A DNA stretch of 10,987 bases from Archaeoglobi archaeon (GCA_029259455.1 JAPDIT010000024.1:1-10987), one strand, 5' to 3'; positions 1 to 5,889 are shown, counted from the first letter of the stretch. The notes: generated by a model from the letters alone, not told the origin. Made by a program: numbers and translations.

Positions 1-158
1 TGCTGTGTATATTCCTTTATCCGTGAACAAACAGCAGTTTATCTGTTCCTGAAGGATTTCATTTTTTGACGTAGTTCCATCTGAGCTTTGCTGAGTAAAC
101 TTTTTCGCTGAAACGCCTTAAGAACGTCTTCCGTTAATAATTCCGGGAAATAGCTCAA
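1..158 (-). pseudogene. Downstream remnants of a broken unknown gene, running off the window
   Basis: This stretch lies just past the stop of the 84-residue ORF (155-409) on the same strand. Two more protein-like frames continue the reading direction. The first runs from 158 to a stop at 39-41 and encodes 39 residues beginning LSYFPELLTEDVLKAF. The second is open from 117 to the window edge and ends with residues such as NEILQEQINCC. All three frames look like one protein passing through successive single-base shifts, near 155-160 and again near 60-100. I do not recognise the family. Alternatively, these are separate chance frames in A/T-rich DNA. The direct observation is only that the frames are open and protein-like; the common origin is inference. 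Confidence 0.3.
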
Positions 159-409
159 GCTGGTTGTAAAGCAAAATCCTCGATTTCTGTTAATCTTTGG
201 ATACTTTTGATTATTGTCGTTCTATCTTTCCCGACTATGTCTTCTGATATGCTTTTAATTGTCTTGATTACAAAAGTTCTTATCAGAGAATATGCAGTTA
301 AATCCTCCGCAATGCTGAAACCTAACTCGTTCAGGGATTCTGTCATAAGGTTATACAGCAAGTTAAGTGTAGGTGTCTGCTGGTTCTCTAATTCTAATTT
401 GCAGTACAT
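155..409 (-). CDS. Unknown 84-residue protein, probably the middle of a broken gene
   Basis: The ORF starts at an ATG (409) and encodes 84 residues, predicted to be mostly helical, with segments such as LLYNLMTESLNELGFSIAED and VGKDRTTIIKSIQRLTEIED. There is no signal peptide, membrane segment or metal motif, and I do not recognise the family. The DNA is more A/T-rich and uses more TTA/AAA codons than the metabolic genes to the right, which hints at a different origin. The ATG overlaps the 3' end of an upstream protein-like frame (394-528), and protein-like sequence continues past the stop in another frame (39-158). The simplest reading is one gene broken by single-base shifts at the CCC run 410-412 and near 155-160. 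A genuine stand-alone small protein remains possible. Confidence 0.4.
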   Translation of the reverse strand: MYCKLELENQQTPTLNLLYNLMTESLNELGFSIAEDLTAYSLIRTFVIKTIKSISEDIVGKDRTTIIKSIQRLTEIEDFALQPA

Positions 410-528
410 GGGTAACTTTTAGTATGATTATATAATAAATGCTTTTCGTTCACACCGTCAGTCTCGAAGATGTTGAATCCCTTCAGCATCTCAATCAGGT
501 CATTTTCTGCTATATCCGCCGTCACCAT
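394..528 (-). CDS. Small 44-residue ORF, likely the 5' part of the same broken gene
   Basis: ATG at 528 opens a 44-residue frame beginning MVTADIAENDLIEMLKGF and ending at a TAG at 394-396. It overlaps the ATG of the 84-residue ORF by 16 bp in another frame. A TATA-like box lies 28 bp upstream of this ATG, the normal distance for a leaderless archaeal transcript, which supports 528 as the true start of the gene. Joining the two frames at the CCC run (410-412) by one added base gives a smooth protein (..HTKSYP then MYCKLELE..). I do not recognise the product. The promoter and open frame are visible; the frameshift is inferred. Confidence 0.4.
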   Translation of the reverse strand: MVTADIAENDLIEMLKGFNIFETDGVNEKHLLYNHTKSYPCTAN

Positions 529-550
529 AAAAGTGAATAGATGCTGCCCA

Positions 551-561
551 ATATATTTATA
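551..561 (-). promoter_or_regulatory. TATA-like box for the left-end unknown gene
   Basis: Read on the minus strand the sequence is TATAAATATAT, centred 28 bp upstream of the ATG at 528. This is a near-consensus archaeal TATA box at leaderless distance. It is the only strong promoter-like element in the 106 bp between the two divergent genes at 528 and 634. Confidence 0.55.
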
Positions 562-716
562 CTATTCTATGCTTATTCGGACACATCCAGCCAATATAAC
601 TAAACAAAACTTTTTTGCTTCAACACTAAGCAGATGCCGATGGTGGAGAAAGTTAGGGAATACATGTACAAGAGAACGACAGGCTCTTCAACCTTCTGGG
701 TGCGAGGATTCTGGAG

Positions 717-1055
717 ATGAAAGAAGGGTATGCAAAGGTCGAAATGGTTGTTAAGGACGAGCACCTTAACGCTGCCCATGTCTGCCATGGTGGTATCATA
801 TTCTCCCTCGCAGATTTGGCCTTTGCTCTGGCGAGCAACAGCCATGGAAAGCTCGCTCTTGCCATTGAAGTGGGCATTACCTACATGAAAGCCGCTTTGG
901 AAGGAGAAAAACTTGTAGCTGAGGCAAAAGAGGTTAACCTCGGAAATAGGACTGCAACGTATCTGATGGAAGTGAGAAATTCTAAAAATGAGCTTTTAGC
1001 CCTTGCGAAGGGAACAGTTTACAGGATGGACAGAGAATTTCCTCCTACCTCCTGA
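717..1055 (+). CDS. PaaI-family hotdog thioesterase, 5' end frameshifted
   Basis: A hotdog-fold acyl-CoA thioesterase of the PaaI type. In the 112-residue frame the family signature is clear: the Asn of HLNAAH (residue 18), His-Gly-Gly (24-26) and the SLADLAFA motif with its catalytic-type Asp at 33. These enzymes hydrolyse small acyl- or aryl-CoA esters in the cytoplasm; the substrate here is unknown. The family's first helix and strand are missing from the ATG at 717, yet are present upstream in two frames. 634-672 encodes MPMVEKVREYMYK, and 672-716 encodes ENDRLFNLLGARILE in the frame of the downstream ORF. A stop (654-656) lies upstream in that frame with no ATG, GTG or TTG before 717. 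One missing base near 672 explains this. The true gene probably began at 634 or 640. The 3' end overlaps hisH convergently by 11 bp. The family assignment is firm; whether the gene is functional is not. Confidence 0.8.
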   Translation: MKEGYAKVEMVVKDEHLNAAHVCHGGIIFSLADLAFALASNSHGKLALAIEVGITYMKAALEGEKLVAEAKEVNLGNRTATYLMEVRNSKNELLALAKGTVYRMDREFPPTS

Positions 1056-1638
1056 CAATGTTTACGAAGTTCTCCAGAATTCTCAATCCAACCTTTCCGC
1101 TTTTTTCAGGGTGAAACTGAAAGCCGAAATAATCCCCCCTTTCGATCCCCGAGGGAAAATCTATTCCGTAGTCTGTTTTGGAAATCACGAACTCATCGTC
1201 AGTCTGCATGTAGTAAGAGTGTACGAAGTAAACAAATTTGCCACTCTCAATGCCTTCAAGTATTTCTGTTTTCCTGACTATTTTAAGGGTATTCCATCCC
1301 ATATGCGGCACTTTTCCAACGCTCGGAGGGAACCTCACGACTTTTCCGGGGATGTAATTCAGTCCTTTATGCAAACCCCCCTCTTCGCTTTCCGTGGCGA
1401 AAAGCTGCATTCCGAGGCAGATTCCAAGTATCGGAACCTCCAAAGAATCTATTACGTCTCTCATCGCATTCAGCCTTTCAATTGCAGACTTGAAAGCGCC
1501 CACTCCGGGAAAAACGACTCCAGATGCACTTTTTATCTTATCCGGGCTTTGAGTTACCGTCACATTTGCCCCTACAGTTTCGAGAGCCTTTGAGATGCTC
1601 TTCAGATTTCCGACGCCGTAGTTGATTACAGCAATCAT
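1045..1638 (-). CDS. hisH: Imidazole glycerol phosphate synthase, glutamine amidotransferase subunit HisH
   Basis: HisH hydrolyses glutamine and passes ammonia to HisF, which forms imidazole glycerol phosphate (histidine biosynthesis) and AICAR. The 197-residue protein is full length for the family. It carries the class I amidotransferase triad: the nucleophile Cys74 in GICLGMQ, and His176 and Glu178 in FHPEKS. The N-terminal INYGVGNLKSI and VFPGVGAF segments are typical of HisH. The first possible codon is a TTG at 1641, but the ATG at 1638 is preferred because it lies 26 bp from a TATA-like element, fitting a leaderless message. No other his gene is visible, so it stands alone here, divergent from a metallo-hydrolase gene and convergent with the thioesterase. 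Confidence 0.95.
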   Translation of the reverse strand: MIAVINYGVGNLKSISKALETVGANVTVTQSPDKIKSASGVVFPGVGAFKSAIERLNAMRDVIDSLEVPILGICLGMQLFATESEEGGLHKGLNYIPGKVVRFPPSVGKVPHMGWNTLKIVRKTEILEGIESGKFVYFVHSYYMQTDDEFVISKTDYGIDFPSGIERGDYFGFQFHPEKSGKVGLRILENFVNIVRR

Positions 1639-1660
1639 CAAGGATCTGGAGGAAAAAAGA

Positions 1661-1668
1661 TTAATTAA
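1661..1668. promoter_or_regulatory. Palindromic TTAATTAA box shared by hisH and the metallo-hydrolase gene
   Basis: The self-complementary octamer TTAATTAA is centred at 1664.5, about 26 bp upstream of the hisH ATG (1638, minus) and about 24 bp upstream of the GTG at 1688 (plus). Both distances fit archaeal TATA boxes of leaderless transcripts. No other good TATA candidate lies in the gap. A GGAGG at 1648-1652 is too far from the GTG (about 35 bp) to act as its ribosome site. Confidence 0.45.
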
Positions 1669-1687
1669 GATTGTTCTAATTCAATCA

Positions 1688-2476
1688 GTGTACAAGATAA
1701 TTGAAGCCCCAAATTCCGGGAAGTATCCCTTCAGCCACAGTCTGGTTGTTGGGAGAAGCTGCATTATCGATACCGGAGCGGGTGAGAAGCTCGCTTCATT
1801 GAGGTTCGACTACGTTCTGAACACCCACTGGCATGAGGATCACATAGCAATGAACAGAATAGGCAGAAAGGTTCTTGCACATCCCCTCGACGCGGAGGCG
1901 ATTGAAAGTTATGAGGAGTTCAGGAGGAGGTATGGCATGGGTGACATGGTTAAGCTATTCATAAATTTTGAGTTTGGTAGTGTTGACGACTTTTTTGAGG
2001 ATGGAGATGAGTTTGAATTTGATGGTGTTAGCGTTGAGGTTTTGCACACTCCCGGACATTCAGCGGGCCACTGCTGCTTCGTTGTGAATGATGAGGCTAT
2101 TTTTCTCGGTGATATTGATCTCACAAGCTTTGGGCCGTGGTATGGCTGTCTGGATTGCGATGTGCGGGATTTTGTTATCTCGGTGAGGAGGTTGATGAAG
2201 GAAGTGGAGAGCAGAGACATAAATCTGGCAACCCCCTCTCACGGAAACCCAGTTAACGGTAAGGAGAATATAATCGAGGCTTTGCAGAAATACCTCAACA
2301 AGTTTTGTGAGAGGGACAAGAAGATTAAAGAGTTGGCGAAATCAGGTGTTGACCCCGTTGGGAGAGGAATAATCTATCGGAAAATTCCCGAACCAAAGGA
2401 GATTTACCTGCATTTCGAAAAAATAATGGTGGAGAAGCACCTCACCACTTCTCTCGATGAATTCTGTCGAGGTTGA
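1688..2476 (+). CDS. Metallo-beta-lactamase-fold hydrolase
   Basis: A soluble, 262-residue metallo-beta-lactamase-superfamily protein with all metal-binding motifs in order: THWHEDH (His47, His49, Asp51, His52), HTPGHSAGH (His124), LGDIDL (Asp142) and PSHGNP (His185). This predicts a dinuclear metal site. The FGPWYGCLDCD segment after the Asp ligand is a recognisable subfamily feature; the substrate cannot be named. The frame is open from a TTG at 1622 inside hisH, but the GTG at 1688 is chosen because translation from 1622 would overlap hisH and the TATA-like box lies at leaderless distance from 1688. The 3' end overlaps the convergent nitroreductase by 35 bp. Confidence 0.85.
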   Translation: MYKIIEAPNSGKYPFSHSLVVGRSCIIDTGAGEKLASLRFDYVLNTHWHEDHIAMNRIGRKVLAHPLDAEAIESYEEFRRRYGMGDMVKLFINFEFGSVDDFFEDGDEFEFDGVSVEVLHTPGHSAGHCCFVVNDEAIFLGDIDLTSFGPWYGCLDCDVRDFVISVRRLMKEVESRDINLATPSHGNPVNGKENIIEALQKYLNKFCERDKKIKELAKSGVDPVGRGIIYRKIPEPKEIYLHFEKIMVEKHLTTSLDEFCRG

Positions 2477-2967
2477 ATCTGTCCTCAGCCTCGTAAAAGT
2501 CCTTTTCATTCTTAGGATACCCGAGTGAAACGACGCTGAAAACCACTATGTCCTCCGGTATCCCCAGAAGCCCTCTCAGCGCCTTCATTCTCTCCTCTCT
2601 GGGATATACACCAAGCCAGACAGAGCCTATGCCGAGGCACCGTGCAGCAAGTAAGATGTTCTCAGTGGCAGCACTGCAGTCCTGAACCCACATTTCGTAG
2701 GGATATTTGGAGAGCTGGGGGTCGGCACAGACCACTATGGCTGCACTGGCGTGGGGAAGCATCTGGCCAAAAGTGAAGGCTTCACTCATTTTCTTTAGCA
2801 TCTTCTTGTCTCTGACAACCACAAAGTGCCAGGGCTGCTCGTTTCCTGCAGAAGGGGCGAGCATCGCAGCTTTTGAGAATTTTTCCGATGTCTTCATCAC
2901 TTATCTCCTTATCTGAGTAAGTTCTGATACTCCTTCTGGTGTATATCACTTCAAGGCACTCTTCCAT
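2442..2967 (-). pseudogene. Nitroreductase-family FMN protein, broken by one extra base
   Basis: The two halves of a nitroreductase-fold flavoprotein lie in adjacent frames. From the ATG at 2967 the first 32 residues (MEECLEVIYTRRSIRTYSD..) carry the N-terminal RRSIR signature that contacts FMN phosphate. After the AAAA run (plus-strand TTTT at 2871-2874) the frame changes to AAMLAPSAGNEQPWHFVVV, then GIGSVWLGVYP and SLGYP, all typical of the family. Removing one A gives about 174 residues, normal for small members, which use NAD(P)H to reduce nitro compounds, quinones or flavins. The 3' fragment alone has an ATG at 2900 but would lack the FMN-phosphate arginines. It may be a pseudogene or a base-calling error. 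It is divergent from the acetoacetate-decarboxylase-family gene. Confidence 0.85.
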
Positions 2968-2988
2968 GATGACAGTTGAGGCCCAAAG

Positions 2989-2997
2989 TTAATAATA
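2989..2997. promoter_or_regulatory. AT box midway between the divergent nitroreductase and ADC-family genes
   Basis: TTAATAATA is centred at 2993, 26 bp upstream of the nitroreductase ATG (2967, minus) and 25 bp upstream of the ADC-family ATG (3018, plus). Neither start has a convincing Shine-Dalgarno site, so both messages may be leaderless and use this element or overlapping elements within it. Confidence 0.4.
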
Positions 2998-3017
2998 CTT
3001 TCAGAAAAAATGAAAAC

Positions 3018-3734
3018 ATGGCCTGGACTACACCATATTCGAAATCGGGAAGGTCTGCGTTGGTGCCTTCAGGGCCGTGGAGCTACGGTATGGATGCTAT
3101 AGCCGTTCATGCAAGCTTTGAAGGCGTGGAGGGGCTGCTACCTGATATCATGAAGAGTGACGGAGAGGGATACGTTTACTTTGCCGATATAATCTCTCAT
3201 AGCCCGAACTTTCCAGAGCTAAACTTTGAGGCTCCGGGACTTGTTCAGTACAGAGAATTTGCCATTTTTCTGAAAGTTGAGTACAACGGGGAAAATTACG
3301 CCTACTGTCCTTTCATGTATGTTGACAACGATGTATCCCTTCTAAGAGGTTTTGTAGCGGGCTTTCCAAAAAAGCTTGCCGTTATTGACATAACAAGAGA
3401 CCATCCGCTGCTCAAGCAGAGAAAGTTCGGCGGAGTGGCGATGAGGGGTGGCTACAGCCTCGCAAAACTCGTGGTTGAGCCGGCAGAGAAGGTTGATGCA
3501 AACCCCCTCGACAATTTCGGGAGCTGGATGCTGTACAGGTTTGCCGAACCGATGGGAGTCAAAGATTTCGTTAAAATTGCCCCCGACGTTAGCTACGCAA
3601 AAATTGAAAAAGGTTCTGGAGAGTTGGAGCTTTATGGCGGGATAAACGACGAACTACCCAAGGTTAAGGAAATTTTTGGGGGCTACAGATTCTCAGCGTT
3701 GATCAAAATCAGGGAAATCAAAAAACTTCAGTAG
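3018..3734 (+). CDS. Acetoacetate decarboxylase family protein
   Basis: A 238-residue soluble protein of the acetoacetate decarboxylase family. True decarboxylases use a Schiff-base lysine in a PKK motif; here the GFPKKLA segment supplies Lys118-Lys119, and the Glu of YREFA (Glu80) is a candidate for the active-site glutamate. The N-terminal PSGPWSYGMDAIAVHASFEG and the CPFMYVDND segment also fit the family. Many archaeal members have uncharacterised substrates, so acetoacetate is only one possibility, though it would fit a fatty-acid oxidiser. A TTG at 2976 extends the frame, but the ATG at 3018 is preferred because family similarity begins there and the AT box is 25 bp upstream. It ends 7 bp inside the convergent Mrp gene. 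Confidence 0.8.
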   Translation: MAWTTPYSKSGRSALVPSGPWSYGMDAIAVHASFEGVEGLLPDIMKSDGEGYVYFADIISHSPNFPELNFEAPGLVQYREFAIFLKVEYNGENYAYCPFMYVDNDVSLLRGFVAGFPKKLAVIDITRDHPLLKQRKFGGVAMRGGYSLAKLVVEPAEKVDANPLDNFGSWMLYRFAEPMGVKDFVKIAPDVSYAKIEKGSGELELYGGINDELPKVKEIFGGYRFSALIKIREIKKLQ

Positions 3735-4492
3735 GGGAAGAACTCGAACCAGTCCGGTTCGTATTCCTCCACCCTTCCCAAGTCGGAGAGCTTCAACAAC
3801 TCTGAGTCGAAGGGAATTTCATAAACATACTCTATCTTATACTTCCTCGCGAGTTCGGATGCTTTCCCCTTTCCGAATATGTAGCTTCTTTCACCACAGT
3901 TGGGACACTCAAAGTAAGCCATATTCTCCACAATTCCCAGAACAGCAGTCTTCGTCTGCTCTGCCATATTTATTGCCTTCTCAACAACTGCAGCCGTCAG
4001 CTCCTGCGATGTAGATACTATAACCGCTCCATTTGGTTTTGCATCCTGCATTACTGTAAGAGGTGCATCTCCTGTTCCCGGGGGTAAATCAATAAGCAGG
4101 TAGTCAAGCTCTCCCCACGCAACCCTGCCGAGAAACTCCCTTATCATCCCCGCAATTAAAGGACCTCTCCAGATTACCGGCGTCTCCTTTTTTGGGAGCA
4201 GAAACTGCATGGACATAACCTTCATTCCAAACTTCTGCGTTAATACCGGTTCCAGCCCTTCATCGCCTACAGCAACCCCACTCTTCTCAAGACCAAAGAG
4301 ATGGGGAATGCTCGGACCAAGAAAGTCAGCATCCAGAATTCCAACCTTCTTCCCCTGTCTTGCATAGTGCACAGCGAGCAATGCTGTGACCGTTGACTTT
4401 CCAACCCCACCTTTACCACTCATCACGGCGATTCTGAAGCCTATCTTATCGAGTCTCTCCTTAATGTCCTCATCCGTAACTCTTCTTTGCAT
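3728..4492 (-). CDS. Mrp/NBP35-type P-loop ATPase, Fe-S cluster carrier
   Basis: A 254-residue SIMIBI-class ATPase of the Mrp/NBP35/ApbC group, which binds a bridging [4Fe-4S] cluster as a dimer and passes it to apoproteins. Visible motifs are the deviant Walker A GKGGVGKS (residues 26-33), the ILDADFLGPSIPHLFG switch region, the MSMQFLLP and VIWRGP segments, DLPPGTGD, and the carrier motif CPNC (Cys196, Cys199). The N-terminal DUF59 domain of bacterial Mrp and the N-terminal ferredoxin domain of eukaryotic NBP35 are absent, as is usual in archaea. A TTG at 4498 is in frame, but the ATG at 4492 sits 25 bp from a TATA-like box and is preferred. The upstream cysteine-containing ORF ends 30 bp before it, so partial co-transcription is possible. 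Confidence 0.92.
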   Translation of the reverse strand: MQRRVTDEDIKERLDKIGFRIAVMSGKGGVGKSTVTALLAVHYARQGKKVGILDADFLGPSIPHLFGLEKSGVAVGDEGLEPVLTQKFGMKVMSMQFLLPKKETPVIWRGPLIAGMIREFLGRVAWGELDYLLIDLPPGTGDAPLTVMQDAKPNGAVIVSTSQELTAAVVEKAINMAEQTKTAVLGIVENMAYFECPNCGERSYIFGKGKASELARKYKIEYVYEIPFDSELLKLSDLGRVEEYEPDWFEFFPY

Positions 4493-4512
4493 GAGCAAAA
4501 GATGGAGACACG

Positions 4513-4521
4513 CTTTTTAAA
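4513..4521 (-). promoter_or_regulatory. TATA-like box of the Mrp/NBP35 gene
   Basis: On the minus strand the sequence is TTTAAAAAG, centred 25 bp upstream of the ATG at 4492, with no Shine-Dalgarno site in between. This fits a leaderless start, although the box lies at the 3' edge of the preceding ORF. Confidence 0.5.
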
Positions 4522-4522
4522 T

Positions 4523-4855
4523 TCATGTATTTGTGTACTTTTTACAGGCTTCCGTATCACACAGTTCCGGGTACAAAGAGGAGGACATCACGTAAACTGG
4601 CACGGCCCAGCAGGTTGAGTCACCACAGAGCTTGCTAATTCTGAACTCAATACTTCTGCCTTCAAGATATACCCTCCTGTATCTATCACCTTCGACTTCA
4701 TACGCCATCAACAAATCCTCATCTTTGCCAAATATCTTAACGATAACAAATCCTTTCTCGTCATTAAGCTGTCTGCAAATTACAACAACGCCATCGTCAA
4801 TCAGTATGAGTTCTCCTCTTAGCTTGTTAAAATCTAAAGACTTGAGACAGTTCAA
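4523..4855 (-). CDS. Unknown cysteine-containing protein upstream of Mrp
   Basis: A 110-residue frame from a TTG (4855). I do not recognise the family. The first two thirds alternate short beta-like stretches (LILIDDGVVVICRQL, GFVIVKIFG). The C-terminal third has two CX4C pairs (Cys77/Cys82 and Cys99/Cys104) that could bind metal or form disulfides; Cys3 and Cys27 are further cysteines. There is no membrane segment. No ATG or GTG precedes the TTG in frame, and a weak AAAGGT lies about 10 bp upstream. The sequence before the TTG reads KVKKF in the same frame and joins smoothly to the 38-residue ORF just upstream if one A is added at 4869-4872. The real gene may therefore start at 4980 and encode about 154 residues. 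Its position next to an Fe-S carrier is suggestive only. Confidence 0.6.
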   Translation of the reverse strand: MNCLKSLDFNKLRGELILIDDGVVVICRQLNDEKGFVIVKIFGKDEDLLMAYEVEGDRYRRVYLEGRSIEFRISKLCGDSTCWAVPVYVMSSSLYPELCDTEACKKYTNT

Positions 4856-4863
4856 AAACTTTT

Positions 4864-4980
4864 TTACCTTTTATCGCTGAAAATCTTAGCAATGTCCTCT
4901 GCTGTTAGTGTGAGAGGTTCAAAAACAATTCTCAATTCAACTGTTCCCCCCAAGTTACACATGCCAATTGCTGATTCCAT
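4864..4980 (-). CDS. 38-residue small ORF, possibly the true start of the next gene
   Basis: ATG at 4980 opens a 38-residue frame beginning MESAIGMCNLGGTVELRIVF and ending ..TAEDIAKIFSDKR. An A/T-rich stretch (5001-5020) centred about 30 bp upstream could serve as the TATA region. The stop at 4864-4866 is 8 bp from the TTG of the 110-residue ORF. Adding one A in the AAAA run (plus-strand TTTT at 4869-4872) fuses the two into a continuous, natural-looking helix (..IFSDKKVKKFLNCLKSLDF..). It may be a real small protein or, more likely in my view, the 5' end of one gene of about 154 codons. Confidence 0.45.
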   Translation of the reverse strand: MESAIGMCNLGGTVELRIVFEPLTLTAEDIAKIFSDKR

Positions 4981-5050
4981 ATTCCGACGTTATACTGAGA
5001 ACATAAAAAATTTTTATTTGTTTTGATTAAAATTTAATATCTGAAGTTAA

Positions 5051-5110
5051 TTTTTGACTTTATCGGTTAATCGTTAACCTGAGAGATGAATTTTTGACTT
5101 TAGAGGTTAA
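5051..5110. repeat. Spaced direct repeats and palindrome, candidate operator
   Basis: Two copies of a 20-bp unit, TTTTTGACTTTA-NN-GGTTAA, occupy 5051-5070 and 5091-5110. They are identical at 18 of 20 positions and exactly 40 bp apart, close to four helical turns. Between them is a perfect inverted repeat, GGTTAA-TCG-TTAACC (5065-5079). Further GTTAA copies lie at 5046-5050 and 5126-5130. The array sits between a minus-strand gene starting at 4980 and a broken regulator starting near 5153, the usual place for an autoregulatory or divergent operator. Which protein binds it is inference. Confidence 0.6.
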
Positions 5111-5152
5111 ATAAAAAAGAAAAAAGTTAAGCATTACAAACTCATTCAACAC

Positions 5153-5889
5153 ATGGGCATCTTTGAAGCCCTTGCATGTTCGGGGCAGAGGAAAAAATTT
5201 TACACGTTCTTCAGATCCCCCAAAATCTATTAAAGAAATCAGCGAGCTAACGGGGATATCTTCTCCTCTGATTTCGAGGCATCTGAAAAACACTCTCTGA
5301 ACTCGGTGTTGTTGAGAAAGATAATGCTCGCTTACATCTTGCCCTTGAAAAGTTCAGGAGAGTAGCAGAAATACTTGATAAAGATCCCGAGTTCTGGGAG
5401 ACCCACGATTTTAGCGGAATTCCGGACGAATTCAAGTTGAGAATAGATGAGATTGGAGACTACAGAATATTGAGAAGTGGTAAGGATGAAGTACTGAAGC
5501 ACTACAAGGTGTTCTCCTCCATTTATACCAACTCCGAGATTGTTAGAGTTGCCTCGGCAATTTTCTTTCCTTCACACCCAAAAATGTTCGCGGAGATGCC
5601 AGCAAAAGCCGATGTTGAGGCCATCATACCGTTAAAAGCTTTCAACACACTTAAGAGTGAGTACAGAGATGAACTGGAGCAGTATCTTGCGAATAGAGGT
5701 AGATCTATATAAGCAACGATGTCAGGTTGACGGTAATTGTTACGGAGAGCACTTTGCATGGGCTTCCTCCTCCGAAACGGAAAGTATGATACGGAGAGCG
5801 GGTTGCTGAGTTTTGATGACACTGCGATCAAATGGGGTTTTGAACTTTACAGCTACTTCAAAAAGAATGCTGTCCCGATGGAAGGCTGA
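5153..5889 (+). pseudogene. Winged-helix regulator with FilR1/DUF1724 domain, multiply frameshifted
   Basis: Reading across frames reconstructs a transcription regulator of about 245 residues. From ATG 5153: MGIFEALACSGQRKK; shift at the A-run 5192-5197; ILHVLQIP; shift in the C/A runs 5217-5225; SIKEISELTGISSPLISRHL, a classic helix-turn-helix; shift at the A-run 5286-5290; TLSELGVVEKDNARLHLALE.. continuing without a stop to 5709. The frame then changes near 5706-5712 (NDVRLTVIVTESTLH) and again near 5745-5760 (GFLLRNGKYDTESGLLSFDD) before TGA 5887-5889. The C-terminal half matches the FilR1 middle domain pattern (..VTESTLHMGFLLRNGKYD..LLSFD..AIKWGFELYSYFK). Relatives are archaeal regulators of methanogenesis or metabolism. 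With about five breaks it is almost certainly non-functional. The longest intact piece, 5437-5712, is not a gene of its own. A repeat array upstream looks like its old operator. Confidence 0.8.

Noticed and set aside
672..674. Programmed -1 frameshifting in the thioesterase gene
   Set aside because: No slippery heptamer or downstream structure is visible around TACAAGAGAAC; a simple lost base explains it better.
1003..1593. Long open frame on the plus strand opposite hisH
   Set aside because: It is fully antisense to a clear hisH, has no recognisable motif and no promoter, and its sequence is what hisH codon bias produces on the other strand.
5046..5130. CRISPR array or tandem-repeat element
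   Set aside because: Only two long copies, no further spacers and no cas genes; the spacing and position fit an operator better.
5437..5712. 91-codon ORF as an independent gene
   Set aside because: The same frame continues upstream without a break to the helix-turn-helix region and matches the middle of the FilR1-type regulator, so it is a fragment.
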